Origin: SAR202 cluster bacterium
GTDB taxonomy: Bacteria; Chloroflexota; Dehalococcoidia; Lucifugimonadales; UBA2962
Assembly: GCA_022447925.1 (NCBI GenBank)
Contig: JAKUTS010000008.1
Coordinates: forward strand, 26,867-90,866
Direction: 5' to 3'
DNA: 64,000 bases
A program made the position numbers and the translations under genes. The notes under the pieces were generated by a model, which saw nothing but the letters and a program-made list of their open reading frames with translations, had not been told where the DNA came from and made no database searches. Within the stretch, counting starts at the first letter, position 1, and each line of letters opens with the position of its first letter. This document shows, in pieces, positions 35,627 to 44,968 of this stretch.

Positions 35627-37297
35627 ATGAATAAGAATATGATTTCTTCTGAAATATATGCTAATGCCGCACTCGATCAGATACCACGTTTACTGGGTAG
35701 CTTGGACCGGAACAGGTTTTCTTCGACCTATGGCTGTTTTCATAGAGACTATTGGCTAGAAAAAACATCTGATTTTCCGGACGCTGTCCGCCAATTTGCT
35801 GTGCATGCTTTAGCTTTGGTGTACAAATATGATTTTCCAAATAGTAAGTACCAGGGTAATACTAATTTACTTAACTGGACGATAGCAGCATTAGATTATT
35901 GGGCTGGAATTCAACATAAAGATGGAAGTTTCGATGAGTTTTATCCGTATGAACGTGGCTGGGTTGGGCCGACAGGTTTCACTACTTATGCCTGCGCAGA
36001 AGCTTTCAATTTAATTAGAGAAGAAATGCCTTCCGATGTTGAGAAACGGGTAAGGAGAGCCCTTATAAAGGCAGCATTTTTTATTGGTAAAGGGGAATCA
36101 GAAGAAGATCATTTAGGTAATCATCATGCAATGGCGTGTTTGGCGGTTCATACCGTTATGAGAGTTTTGGGTCGGGACGACTTAGAAGCTATATATAGCA
36201 AATTGTGGGATAAATTCTTAACTTATTACCATGCTGAAGAAGGATGGTGCAGAGAATATGATGGTCCTGATCCTGGATACCTTTCTGCAGTTGTATCCTT
36301 TCTTGCGAAAATTTATGTCCATGACCCTAGACCTGAGATTTTTGAAGTTATATCCGGAGCAGTCGAAACTTGCTCTTATTTTGTATATCCAAATGGATCC
36401 TATGGAGGCATTATAGGAAGCAGAAACACAATCCACTTGTACACTCACGGATTCGAAATCGTATCGTCTGAAATCAAACTCGCACAGTCGATAGCTGTGA
36501 AAGCTATATCCGGTATTGCTCAAGGGAACCTGGTACCGCCTTCTTCAATGTCTGACAGGTATTTGGTTTATAGAGTTCCAGAATATCTGCAGTCATATCT
36601 GGATTATAGTCCTAAATCCGGGAAGTTATTGGCATTGCCATACGAGAGAGAGCATGCCAAGTTTTTTAAGAAGGCAGGAATAGCTTCATGCAGGACCGGA
36701 GATCAATACACAATTGCCAATATGGCAAAAGGCGGTACTTTTAAAATTTTTAATGTCGCATTAAATGAATGTTTACTGAATGACTCGGGGGCAATAGGGA
36801 TTTTATCTAATGGGAAGAAATTCACTACACAGTGGATAGATCAAAGCTTTAAATTGTCTGTTGACGCTAACGAATGGAGTGTAAAGGGCACAGCAAAATA
36901 TCTTCCCAACCCAAAAACATTTACTCCATTTAAGGGACTAATTTTTAGGTTGATAATGGTTGCAGCTGGATGGAGTCCAATGTTGTCCCATTTTGTTAAA
37001 GGTAGGATTAGGAAGATGATTATATTAAATGAGTCTGATGTTCCTTTAAATTTCTCCAGATCAATTTTATTTGAAAAATCTCAAATAACTATTCGGGACA
37101 CATTTACATTAAATCGAAAATCTATATCAGTAACCAATATAAGTTTAGGCGGTGAATATCACTTGCGCTATGTACCGCAAAGCCGATATTTTCAACCTCA
37201 TGAGCTGGCCAACCATGGTATAGAACTTAGTCCAGGGGAACTGAATAAATTGAATTCGGAAAGGACAATATCAGTGGAGAGAGAAATAAAAATTTGA
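35627..37297 (+). CDS. (alpha/alpha)-barrel protein, lyase- or isomerase-like, function unknown
   Basis: 556 residues without a signal peptide or membrane segment. Residues about 15-300 are an (alpha/alpha)-toroid (repeating helices; YGCFHRDYWLEKTSDFPDA, DGSFDEFYPYERGW, DHLGNHHAMA, GWCREYDGPDPGY). The last 200 residues are a beta-rich domain. The architecture resembles heparinase/alginate-lyase or C5-epimerase-type enzymes, but I recognise no exact family. It is transcribed with the GT2 and methyltransferase genes on both sides, so it may act on the glycan or a precursor in the cytoplasm. Confidence 0.65.
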   Translation: MNKNMISSEIYANAALDQIPRLLGSLDRNRFSSTYGCFHRDYWLEKTSDFPDAVRQFAVHALALVYKYDFPNSKYQGNTNLLNWTIAALDYWAGIQHKDGSFDEFYPYERGWVGPTGFTTYACAEAFNLIREEMPSDVEKRVRRALIKAAFFIGKGESEEDHLGNHHAMACLAVHTVMRVLGRDDLEAIYSKLWDKFLTYYHAEEGWCREYDGPDPGYLSAVVSFLAKIYVHDPRPEIFEVISGAVETCSYFVYPNGSYGGIIGSRNTIHLYTHGFEIVSSEIKLAQSIAVKAISGIAQGNLVPPSSMSDRYLVYRVPEYLQSYLDYSPKSGKLLALPYEREHAKFFKKAGIASCRTGDQYTIANMAKGGTFKIFNVALNECLLNDSGAIGILSNGKKFTTQWIDQSFKLSVDANEWSVKGTAKYLPNPKTFTPFKGLIFRLIMVAAGWSPMLSHFVKGRIRKMIILNESDVPLNFSRSILFEKSQITIRDTFTLNRKSISVTNISLGGEYHLRYVPQSRYFQPHELANHGIELSPGELNKLNSERTISVEREIKI

Positions 37298-37974
37298 ATG
37301 ATCAATTACCTTTTGGAGTTTATGACGTTGATTACTATGAGGGTCGGTTAAAAAGCAGAGCCCTAAAGTATCGACTTAACCGTAGAACTTCTGAAGTAGC
37401 AAAAGCACTGACTAAATATTTAAACAGGACGCCTGAGAGTGTGCTGGATGTAGGCACAGCAGATGCATTAATGTTGGGCAAACTAAATCAGATTTGGCCT
37501 AAAACCCGTTTTATTGGATTAGAGATGAATAGGTCTTTATTGATGACAACGAAAATAGATGGTGTGCAAAAGATCGAAGGAGACGCACTGGCATTGCCAA
37601 TTGATAGTCAATCTGTTGATGCTATTGTCGCCACAGCGGTAATAGAACATCTACCAGATCCCGCGAGATTTGTTTCTGAATGTAACCGAGTTATTAAGCG
37701 AGAGGGCATTATCGTTATCACGACACCTGACCCTAACTTAGAACACCTTGCATCTAAATTAGGACTACTAAAGGAATCGGGACATCATCATACTTTTACT
37801 CTTGATACGATTTGTCAATTGTTCGAGCAACATAAACTAGAAATTCTAGAATCTCGCAAATTTATGTTCTCTCCAATTGGATTTCCGGCAGAAATATTTA
37901 TTGAAAGAATTATCAGGTATTTTGGACTAGGTATGGTTTTAGCAAATCAATTACTGGTAGCACGTAAATCTTAA
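37294..37974 (+). CDS. SAM-dependent methyltransferase (class I)
   Basis: 226-residue class I methyltransferase. The SAM-binding motif I is VLDVGTADALML (about residues 50-61), followed by FIGLEMN, EGDALALPID, and ATAVIEHLPDP in the Methyltransf_11 pattern. The start is TTG at 37294, overlapping the previous stop by 4 bp. It probably methylates a sugar or a lipid-linked intermediate. A C-terminal region of about 60 residues, FSPIGFPAEIFIERII, may contact the membrane. Confidence 0.85.
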   Translation: MNDQLPFGVYDVDYYEGRLKSRALKYRLNRRTSEVAKALTKYLNRTPESVLDVGTADALMLGKLNQIWPKTRFIGLEMNRSLLMTTKIDGVQKIEGDALALPIDSQSVDAIVATAVIEHLPDPARFVSECNRVIKREGIIVITTPDPNLEHLASKLGLLKESGHHHTFTLDTICQLFEQHKLEILESRKFMFSPIGFPAEIFIERIIRYFGLGMVLANQLLVARKS

Positions 37975-37987
37975 TGTGCGTTGAATA

Positions 37988-38146
37988 ATGAGTAACTTGA
38001 ATCAGCGGTACTTGAAGTTGTTAAAGGACAGCTGGATTTCCAGTTTTCTAATTCTGGTATGGGTAATTTTAATTTTTGCATTTTATTTCTTCTATAAATT
38101 TGAAGAAATCTGGCCAACACTCAAGGATGTTTTAGGAGGCACTTAG
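37988..38146 (+). CDS. Single-helix mini-membrane protein A (partner of the following GT-C)
   Basis: A 52-residue open frame filling the gap before a large membrane glycosyltransferase and ending 7 bp before its ATG. Layout: polar basic N-terminus with RYLKLLKDSW; one membrane helix at about 19-37 containing VW; then a short amphipathic tail ending LKDVLGG. Two other proteins of the same size and layout sit before the two other GT-C genes (39953-40117 and 44812-44967). Shared points are a Tyr followed by Lys, a Trp in the helix, and a final L/F-K/E-x-V/I-L/F-x-G pattern. The GGAGG in its last codons could serve the next gene. DUF5989-type small proteins are of similar size but show a different signature. 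Confidence 0.7.
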   Translation: MSNLNQRYLKLLKDSWISSFLILVWVILIFAFYFFYKFEEIWPTLKDVLGGT

Positions 38147-38153
38147 ACTCCAG

Positions 38154-39953
38154 ATGTTCATAATTGATCTACTAATCACTACAGTTGTAATTGTTTCTGC
38201 CTGGTCTGCAGGCCGTTTAATTACTAATGCTTTAAACATTCGCACTGAATCTCGGGTTATGGATTTGGTATTGTCATTAGGCTTGGGCGTCGGCATCTTC
38301 GTCTACTTACAAATGATTTGCGGGTTTGTAGGCTGGTTCTCTGCTTTGCAGGCATGGTTAACGTTGATCTGCATGTCTGTTTTGGGTGTTTTTGGATTTA
38401 TATCGTATAAACCTATTATCAAATTTGAACGAGTTTCTAAGTTAATTCCCTCATCAAGTTTAGACCGACTGATTTTGCTTTGCATACTGGTGCTGAGCAT
38501 TCTGTATCTTTTAGTCGCATTAGCTCCCACATTGGATGGGGATTCATTAGCCGGATATCTAGTTGTTGCGCGAGATTTTGCAAAGGAAGGCAGGGTATTT
38601 TCTGCAACATATGCATATACCAATCTATTTCCTGCAAACGGACAATTAATAGCAGCTCTAGGTTTTTCATTGAAAGGCCAGATTGTAGCCCAACTACTTA
38701 CAGTCTGGTTTATGGGAGTTCTGGGTGCGTTAGGATTATACTCATTAGGTACAAAGTTATTTAATTCTCGTATCTCACTGATCGGCGTTTTAGCTTGGTA
38801 TTCAATGGCCTCTGTCGCAGTTCTTTCAGCTTCTGCGAAAGTGGACCTTGCTTGGGCAGCGTTTGAAATAATTTCTATTTTGGCTTTTACACAATGGTAT
38901 TTTGCGGGGCGAAAACAGAGGGATTCGAGATGGCTACTTATAACAGGTCTTTTTTTGGGAGTAGCATTTGGAATTAAACATGCAACTACCTTTACAGCTA
39001 TTTTATTGGCTATAGCATTAACTTATCGACTATATTCAGATAACAACATGTCATTAAAAGCATGGTCTATTAGCTTTTCATCTATCGTTTTGTTTGCATT
39101 GCCCGGATTAGTCTGGGTTATACGCTCATTAGTTATAAGTGGCTCACTAGGTTTCGCTGGCTCCGATTTGGCTGGTGAAACTGGGTTTTCGGGACTTTTT
39201 ACATATCTATGGGATATGTCGATGCTTGGAAACTCAAATTCGATTGAAGGACCGAATGGTAAATCTATTGGACCTATATTTTTATCAATACTGCCGTGTG
39301 TCATTTTGTTAAAAAATGTAGATAATAAGGTGTGGCACATTAGTTTATATTCATTATCGATGTTGTTGATATCATTTTTCGTCGTGCAGCGAGCCAGGCA
39401 TATACTCCCTGCTTTAGGACTAATGTCTTTGATAGCAGGATATGTCATACATAGGCTATCTGTTTCAAGTCCAAAAATAGGGTCTTTTATTATCACATTG
39501 GTATTGGCGGCTTCATTAGTTGCAACAGCCACTTGGACTTATAAGAATTTTGTATCTATAGAAACAGTTCAGCGTTCTTTAAACATTATTGACGATCGCG
39601 AATACTTTACGAGAAACCTTGAAAACTTTAATCGTTATCCTGGCTGGGAAATAATACGTGCATCAAACGATTTAATTAGCGAACAAGCAGTAATCGCATC
39701 TCCTGGAGCATCAAACGGGTTTTACTTAAATAGGCCTTTGCTAAGTTTTGCTCAGACCGAGAAAGAATATGCCGTCTCGAGTGGATTTGTTGAAATTTTG
39801 AAACAAAATGACGTGACGCACGTTTATATAAATGAGTTTGTTGTAAATGAAAGAGGGCATGAGCTAGCCTGGCTAGTTAATGAAGACTTTCAAGATCAGT
39901 ATTTGCTGGAAATAATCTGCAGCCGAGGCCAATGCCTCTATGAGTTACGGTGA
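38154..39953 (+). CDS. GT-C-like polytopic membrane glycosyltransferase A
   Basis: 599 residues, about 11-12 membrane helices in the first 480, then a soluble C-terminal part. After helix 4, the first large external loop has LAPTLDGDSLAGY with acidic residues where GT-C enzymes (ArnT, PMT) carry the catalytic Asp. Its two relatives here have LAPVTGVDELIY and LAPPSVADALRH at the same place. QRARHILPALGLMSL and the late VTHVYINEF strand also recur. Members use polyprenyl-phosphate sugars as donors on the outer membrane face. No Pfam match is asserted. Confidence 0.75.
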   Translation: MFIIDLLITTVVIVSAWSAGRLITNALNIRTESRVMDLVLSLGLGVGIFVYLQMICGFVGWFSALQAWLTLICMSVLGVFGFISYKPIIKFERVSKLIPSSSLDRLILLCILVLSILYLLVALAPTLDGDSLAGYLVVARDFAKEGRVFSATYAYTNLFPANGQLIAALGFSLKGQIVAQLLTVWFMGVLGALGLYSLGTKLFNSRISLIGVLAWYSMASVAVLSASAKVDLAWAAFEIISILAFTQWYFAGRKQRDSRWLLITGLFLGVAFGIKHATTFTAILLAIALTYRLYSDNNMSLKAWSISFSSIVLFALPGLVWVIRSLVISGSLGFAGSDLAGETGFSGLFTYLWDMSMLGNSNSIEGPNGKSIGPIFLSILPCVILLKNVDNKVWHISLYSLSMLLISFFVVQRARHILPALGLMSLIAGYVIHRLSVSSPKIGSFIITLVLAASLVATATWTYKNFVSIETVQRSLNIIDDREYFTRNLENFNRYPGWEIIRASNDLISEQAVIASPGASNGFYLNRPLLSFAQTEKEYAVSSGFVEILKQNDVTHVYINEFVVNERGHELAWLVNEDFQDQYLLEIICSRGQCLYELR

Positions 39954-40117
39954 TGTTAAGAGAATTGCTTTCGCGAAAATATACCAATATAAAGCCACTA
40001 GCTATTAGTTTGGCGGTTATTTGGTTCGCATCTATCAACGTTTACTTTTTTGTTGACCTGCTAATTAACAGGAGACAGCAAATTGCTGATTTATTCGAAC
40101 GTATTTTGGGCCTTTAG
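39953..40117 (+). CDS. Single-helix mini-membrane protein B (partner of the following GT-C)
   Basis: 54-residue open frame between two GT-C-like genes; its ATG overlaps the previous stop (TGATG) and it ends 4 bp before the next ATG. The N-terminus SRKYTNIK is basic; a membrane helix at about 16-37 contains VIW; the tail ends with LFERILG. It shares size, orientation and motif layout with the small proteins before 38154 and 44969. The tight coupling to genes on both sides argues strongly that it is translated. Confidence 0.7.
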   Translation: MLRELLSRKYTNIKPLAISLAVIWFASINVYFFVDLLINRRQQIADLFERILGL

Positions 40118-40121
40118 ATAG

Positions 40122-42038
40122 ATGGATAATGGTTTAAATTTAATAGTTGTTATTTTCCTTCTTTTGATTGGAAGCGGGCTAGGACTGTTTGTTTTGCACT
40201 TGATAAGGTTACGAGCTTTGGACGGCTTGCAACATACATTACTCGCCACGGGGTTAGGTTTAGGCATAGTTTCATTTGTGCCATTTGGTCTTGCATGGGC
40301 CCAGCAGCTGTCCAGCTTGAACTTGATGTTAGCTGCTTCGGTGCTAGCGTTTACCGGATTAGTATCCTGGCTTTTATTGACGCCTGTCACCTTAGGAGAA
40401 TTGAGGCAATTAAAATTCCGGATTTATAATCTAGGCCATTTAGATATAGTACTTATACTTTTCATACTTGTGCTAACAATTCTAAATTTATTTGCTGCTC
40501 TAGCACCAGTTACTGGAGTGGATGAATTAATTTATAGAGTGGCAGATGCTTCTACCTATCTTAAAGAACAAGGTTTTGTTTATATTCCGTCCAAATTTTC
40601 CCATCAGCAACCGCAATTGGTTATGATGCTTCAAATGTGGGGAATGTCATTGGGTACAGACTCAGCAAGTCAAGTGATTCAATGGGTGATGGGAATAATA
40701 TTTATAGTAGTGGTTATTGATTTTTCTAGGCGATATATGCCTTTCACGGTAGCGCTTGCGTTAGGACTTATAGTGTACTGTGCAAGCGACGTAGTAGTGT
40801 TGTCAGGAAGAGCTGTTCCTGATTTGGCTAATTCAATGTTTTTGTTTTTGAGTTTTGTGGCTTTAAAACTCTGGCTTGATACTAAAAATGATAGGTGGTT
40901 GATCTTGGTCGGAATTCTGGCAGGATTCTTTGCTGCTGGATCTCGTTTGACTGGTGCTTATGGAGCAATCGCAATTACGATTTTCATCATTTGTTACGGA
41001 TTACGTAATAAACAAATTAACAACTTACAAGTTATAAGTTCAGCAATGCTGGTATCCGCGATTGCTTTCCTTATGGTTTTACCTTGGCTAATCAAATCAT
41101 TTACCATGACTGGAAATCCTGTATGGCCGTTTTTATTCGATATTTTTGGAGCCAAGGATTTTACTCAGAATTCTGCAGCATATTTGGCAGGCTCTGAATC
41201 TAGGCTATTAGGTGGATCAAGTACCTCTTTTCAAAGAATGATTTCATCACCTTGGGATTTAACTTTTAACCCGCACAATTTTCGTAGTGGAGTGTACGGA
41301 CCTTTAATACTTGCGAGCATACCCGCTATGATTGTCACCAGATTAAATAGCCAATTAAGAAACTATGTGTTGATAGCAATAATTTCGTGTGCTATTTGGT
41401 ATTTTTCTTTTCCTAGATTGAGAGCACTGATTCCAATAATTTCTTTACTTACGATTGCAGGTGGTTATGGATTGTATAAGCTGTGGATTGATATTAATTT
41501 AACTCGAACATTAGATATTACAGTTAAAACATTTATTGGTTTTCTGTTGTTAATATGGATCCTTTTCGGTATCGGAACTCATTTTCGTTTTCACTATGAT
41601 GCTGTACTGGCAACAGTCGGCTTGAAAACCGAACATGAGTTTTTGACAAATCGTCTTGTACAAGATGATTTGTCTTTTTATTGGTATGAAGAGTACATTC
41701 ATCTGAATAAGATCCTGCCGCCCGACAGTAAGTTATTGTTACACGAAGGGCGTGGATACTACCTGGACTTTGTGTATGAGCGGTATTTTTTGATCGCCCA
41801 AAATGAACTTAATACTGAAAAAATGAAAGATCCCGAGTATGTGGCTTTAAGGGTGGTGGATAGAGGTATTGACTTCGTAGTTTTGTGGCCTCAGTTTAAA
41901 GGTGGTACTTATTATGAACCTGCGAATTGGTTAGAAGAATCACTGCATTATCTTTGCTCAACTGAATGGGAAGTTATATACGAAAATGATCAGATTAAGG
42001 TGTGTGATGTAAAAGGGCAGTTCATTGATTCAGATTGA
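40122..42038 (+). CDS. GT-C-like polytopic membrane glycosyltransferase B
   Basis: 638 residues, about 12 membrane helices, and a soluble C-terminal part of about 130 residues. The first external loop has LAPVTGVDELIYRVADA, with an Asp-Glu pair at the GT-C catalytic position, and later SHQQPQLVMML. The conserved TGNPVWPFLFDIFG is matched by ESGDPFWPLGYPVF in copy C, showing common descent. The C-terminal segment VDRGIDFVVLWPQF parallels VTHVYINEF in copy A. Likely substrate: a polyprenyl-phosphate sugar. Confidence 0.75.
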   Translation: MDNGLNLIVVIFLLLIGSGLGLFVLHLIRLRALDGLQHTLLATGLGLGIVSFVPFGLAWAQQLSSLNLMLAASVLAFTGLVSWLLLTPVTLGELRQLKFRIYNLGHLDIVLILFILVLTILNLFAALAPVTGVDELIYRVADASTYLKEQGFVYIPSKFSHQQPQLVMMLQMWGMSLGTDSASQVIQWVMGIIFIVVVIDFSRRYMPFTVALALGLIVYCASDVVVLSGRAVPDLANSMFLFLSFVALKLWLDTKNDRWLILVGILAGFFAAGSRLTGAYGAIAITIFIICYGLRNKQINNLQVISSAMLVSAIAFLMVLPWLIKSFTMTGNPVWPFLFDIFGAKDFTQNSAAYLAGSESRLLGGSSTSFQRMISSPWDLTFNPHNFRSGVYGPLILASIPAMIVTRLNSQLRNYVLIAIISCAIWYFSFPRLRALIPIISLLTIAGGYGLYKLWIDINLTRTLDITVKTFIGFLLLIWILFGIGTHFRFHYDAVLATVGLKTEHEFLTNRLVQDDLSFYWYEEYIHLNKILPPDSKLLLHEGRGYYLDFVYERYFLIAQNELNTEKMKDPEYVALRVVDRGIDFVVLWPQFKGGTYYEPANWLEESLHYLCSTEWEVIYENDQIKVCDVKGQFIDSD

Positions 42039-43089
42039 AGAGATAAAAATAACATTAATTAAGTTTGCTCGCCAAACATTACAATTCGTGTCCAAAAAAG
42101 AAGTTAAGTTCATCTTAACTATTCTATTTACTGCTGCAGGACTGATTTTCATCGGTTTAAAAATAAATGAGTCTTTGCCTGAGTTGGGAAGTTATTTTGA
42201 AAACATTAAATTTGGTTGGGCCATAGCTTCGTTACCGATTTTATTTATAACCTTCATGCTTTTCGCATATGGATGGTCTTTAATTTTAAGAAGCATGATT
42301 AATCAGTTCTCTCTACTTAAAATAATTCAGATTTGGGCTAAAGCTCAATTAGGAAAATATATCCCTGGTTTGGGAATTCATTTCGTTGCCAGATTAGAGT
42401 TGTCAGCTTCTGAGGGCATTACACGCAGAACGTCATTTTTAAGTACCGTAATTGAGTTGTCTTTACTGCTGGTGACTGCTGGAATTGTTGCGCTTATCGC
42501 GTTAACTAATATTACAGGTAGTAAGTCAGTATCAATTTTCATAGATAACATTTCAGCTAACTATGGAGGTCTCTATATAGCGGGTATATCGATAGGATTT
42601 CTAATAGCAATCCTACTTATTAACCCGATACCTGTTCGATGGCTGGGAGAGAAAATTGGAGGCGTTGATACGGCAAAATTCACTTATAAATGGTTAATAT
42701 TGCTGATTATTTTTAACATCATCAGATGGGCTGTTATGGGGGTAGGATTCTTTATGTTAGCCAAATCTATCTACCCTATTGATTATATTGAAATGCCATT
42801 TTTAATTGGAGCATTTACTTTATCTTGGGCTGTCGGGTTGTTAGTGGTATTCGCTCCTGGGGGAATAGGTATAAGGGAAGCGATGTTAGTGCTCTTAATG
42901 GAACAAGTCATGCCCACCGGAGCAGCAGTAGCATTAGCGGCTTTAAGCAGGGTTTGGTGGATTTTAGGAGAACTTTTTGTATTGTTTTTTTCTACTACTG
43001 CCTTATCATTCAGTAAGATGAATTCTCCGCATCGTGCGCAAAATACACAAATAAAAAAGGAACCGATAATAAATGAAGACAATAATTGA
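42025..43089 (+). CDS. UPF0104/AglD-like membrane protein, putative lipid-linked-sugar flippase
   Basis: 354 residues with about 8-9 membrane helices of the lysylphosphatidylglycerol-synthase-TM / UPF0104 family. Recognisable features are KAQLGKYIPGLGIHFVARLE after helix 2, and APGGIGIREAMLVLLM near the C-terminus. In archaeal AglD a GT2 domain is fused to such a membrane part, and the family has been linked to moving polyprenyl-phosphate sugars across the membrane. Here a GT2 gene lies two genes downstream. The TTG start overlaps the GT-C gene by 14 bp. Confidence 0.8.
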   Translation: MIQIEEIKITLIKFARQTLQFVSKKEVKFILTILFTAAGLIFIGLKINESLPELGSYFENIKFGWAIASLPILFITFMLFAYGWSLILRSMINQFSLLKIIQIWAKAQLGKYIPGLGIHFVARLELSASEGITRRTSFLSTVIELSLLLVTAGIVALIALTNITGSKSVSIFIDNISANYGGLYIAGISIGFLIAILLINPIPVRWLGEKIGGVDTAKFTYKWLILLIIFNIIRWAVMGVGFFMLAKSIYPIDYIEMPFLIGAFTLSWAVGLLVVFAPGGIGIREAMLVLLMEQVMPTGAAVALAALSRVWWILGELFVLFFSTTALSFSKMNSPHRAQNTQIKKEPIINEDNN

Positions 43090-43828
43090 TGGAATTGACC
43101 GCTATTCTGTCAGCTTATACGTGCTTGGTATTAGATTCCTAAAATTTTTCTTAACAATAGTTGGAATAATGTGGGTTTTAGAAAGGTACTTGCATGTCAG
43201 ATGGGTTTTATATATTCGATCTTTATTTTCAATATTCGATGCAGCTGACTTAGTTAAACTCGATCTGCCTTGGTGGTCATTTGGTGCGATCAATCATTTA
43301 GATGGCTACTTAAGTTCTTTGTCCGGTAAAGCTGTGGTATTTGAGTGGGGAAGTGGGGCAAGTACTGCTTGGTTGGCCAAGCGTGCATCAAAAGTTTACA
43401 GCCTAGAGCATGATATAGAGTGGGCGAAGACCACAAAAAATTTAGTTGCCGATTATAAAAATGTAAAACTTATAACCATTCCTCCTGACAACACAATGGA
43501 CATGTTTGAGTCAGAGTTCATTTCTAACAAGCCAGGTCATCGAGGACTAAGTTTTAAAAATTATGTTAATTCAATAAACAACATTGACGTTGAATTTGAC
43601 TTGATTGCAATAGATGGACGATGCAAGTCAGCATGTTTAAAAGTAGCTATAAGTAAACTAAAACCCGGCGGCATCGTTTTATTTGATGATAGTAAAAGAG
43701 ATCGTAATCAAGCAGCGTTATTGGAAAGTGATTTGGCTTTAAAGAGGTATAAAGGGATGGTTCCTTGTTTGCCTTATTTCACATATGAGACTTCAGTGTT
43801 GGTTTCAAATAAAACAGATACCGTTTAA
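43073..43828 (+). CDS. Membrane-anchored class I methyltransferase-like protein
   Basis: 251 residues. A hydrophobic stretch at about 20-40 anchors the N-terminus. From residue about 85 there is a SAM-binding pattern: VVFEWGSGASTAWLAK, then VYSLEHDIEWA, DLIAIDGR and PGGIVLFDDS. The family resembles FkbM- or TylF-like methyltransferases found in surface polysaccharide clusters. It overlaps the flippase-like gene by 17 bp, so expression is coupled. Likely target: a sugar of the glycan. Confidence 0.7.
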   Translation: MKTIIDGIDRYSVSLYVLGIRFLKFFLTIVGIMWVLERYLHVRWVLYIRSLFSIFDAADLVKLDLPWWSFGAINHLDGYLSSLSGKAVVFEWGSGASTAWLAKRASKVYSLEHDIEWAKTTKNLVADYKNVKLITIPPDNTMDMFESEFISNKPGHRGLSFKNYVNSINNIDVEFDLIAIDGRCKSACLKVAISKLKPGGIVLFDDSKRDRNQAALLESDLALKRYKGMVPCLPYFTYETSVLVSNKTDTV

Positions 43829-43898
43829 TAACCAAAACTAGATAAATTAAAAACATCCCTAACTTTCATAGAAAATTAGTTAATAGGAGCGAATGTAT

Positions 43899-44822
43899 AT
43901 GGCTGAAGATACAAAAAAGTCAATTGATCTAATCATAGGACTACCCGTGTATAACGAAGTACAGGCTATTGAAACTGTTTTGACTTCTATCCGGGATGCT
44001 TTGGTCGATATATACCCGAATTATCAAATATTAGTTGTCGATGATGGATCTAATGATGGAACCTCAGAAAAACTTGATTCGATGATTGATGTTATGAACG
44101 GAATGCTCAAGGTGATTAAACATCCCTATAACCTTGGAAACGGCGCTGCGGTGAAGTCATGTGTTAGGCATGCACAAGGAAAACATCTTGTTTTAATGGA
44201 TGCTGATATGCAGCATGACCCTAAAGACATTTTGAAATTAGCTGCTGAGTTAAATCAGTATGATTTAGTAGTTGGTTCACGAGATTTTAAATCAAAAGGT
44301 TTCTGGCCTAGAAGGTTGGCTAATGTAATTTTTGATGGGCTAGCGTCTTATTTAACAGGATTTAAGATAAAAGATCTAACCTCAGGCTTTAGGGGTTTTC
44401 GTTTGGATGTGATTAAAGGATTTGTTCATCTGCTTCCTAACAGATTTTCTTACCCAACTACCAGCACAATGGCATTTATAAAAGCTGGTTACACCGTGAA
44501 ATTTGTGCCGATCGTAGCTCAGAAACGAGTTGGGAAAAGTAAATTAAATCCTATTCGTGATGGAATGCGGTTTCTTATTATCATTGCCAAGATGGTAATT
44601 CTTTTTGAACCGATGAAAGTTTTTTTCCCAACTTCAATATTATTGTTCATACTAGCGGTAGTTTCATTCGTTTTGGCGCTTTTAGGTGAAAATCGTTTGT
44701 ACATACCAAACTCAGCCGTATTTTTGGCGGTCTCTTCGATAATTGTGTTTCTTATCGGGGCAGTCGCCGAACAGGTATCAGCATTAAGGGTGTCAATGGA
44801 ATCTCATAAAAGTGATTCATAA
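43899..44822 (+). CDS. Polyprenyl-phosphate glycosyltransferase-like GT2, with C-terminal membrane helices
   Basis: 307 residues, paralogous in layout to the gene at 34715. LPVYNEVQAIE, VVDDGSNDGTSE, HPYNLGNGAAVKSCVRHAQG and MDADMQHDP hold the GT-A metal-binding residues; TSGFRGFRLDV follows. Two membrane helices lie at about 240-260 and 270-290. The start chosen is the ATG at 43899, because AGGAG (43885-43889) is 9 nt upstream; an ATG at 43893 would leave only 3 nt. It is predicted to supply a second polyprenyl-phosphate sugar to the GT-C proteins. Confidence 0.88.
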   Translation: MAEDTKKSIDLIIGLPVYNEVQAIETVLTSIRDALVDIYPNYQILVVDDGSNDGTSEKLDSMIDVMNGMLKVIKHPYNLGNGAAVKSCVRHAQGKHLVLMDADMQHDPKDILKLAAELNQYDLVVGSRDFKSKGFWPRRLANVIFDGLASYLTGFKIKDLTSGFRGFRLDVIKGFVHLLPNRFSYPTTSTMAFIKAGYTVKFVPIVAQKRVGKSKLNPIRDGMRFLIIIAKMVILFEPMKVFFPTSILLFILAVVSFVLALLGENRLYIPNSAVFLAVSSIIVFLIGAVAEQVSALRVSMESHKSDS

Positions 44823-44967
44823 TTTTTTAAAAAAGTCATATAGCAACTGGAAAGGTGTTATTTTCCTAGTTTGGTCACTTGTTGTGATCATCGCTTTCTT
44901 AGCTCAATTTAGTGGTTATATTGACGTTGCGTTTTCCGGTTTAAAAACTGTGTTTACTGGGAGCTAA
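44812..44967 (+). CDS. Single-helix mini-membrane protein C (partner of the following GT-C)
   Basis: 51-residue frame from a GTG inside the end of the GT2 gene to a stop 1 bp before the next TTG. Basic N-terminus KKSYSNWKG, a membrane helix at about 16-35 with VW, and a tail with GLKTVFTG. It matches the small proteins before 38154 and 40122 in size, order and tail pattern. GTG is the only upstream start; the weak initiation context is the main doubt. Confidence 0.65.
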   Translation: MIHNFLKKSYSNWKGVIFLVWSLVVIIAFLAQFSGYIDVAFSGLKTVFTGS

Positions 44968-44968
44968 A

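Noticed and set aside
37988..44967. DUF5989 as the identity of the mini-membrane proteins
   Set aside because: Similar length and operon type, but the KKWWLLP-like signature I expect for DUF5989 is absent; kept only as an alternative.
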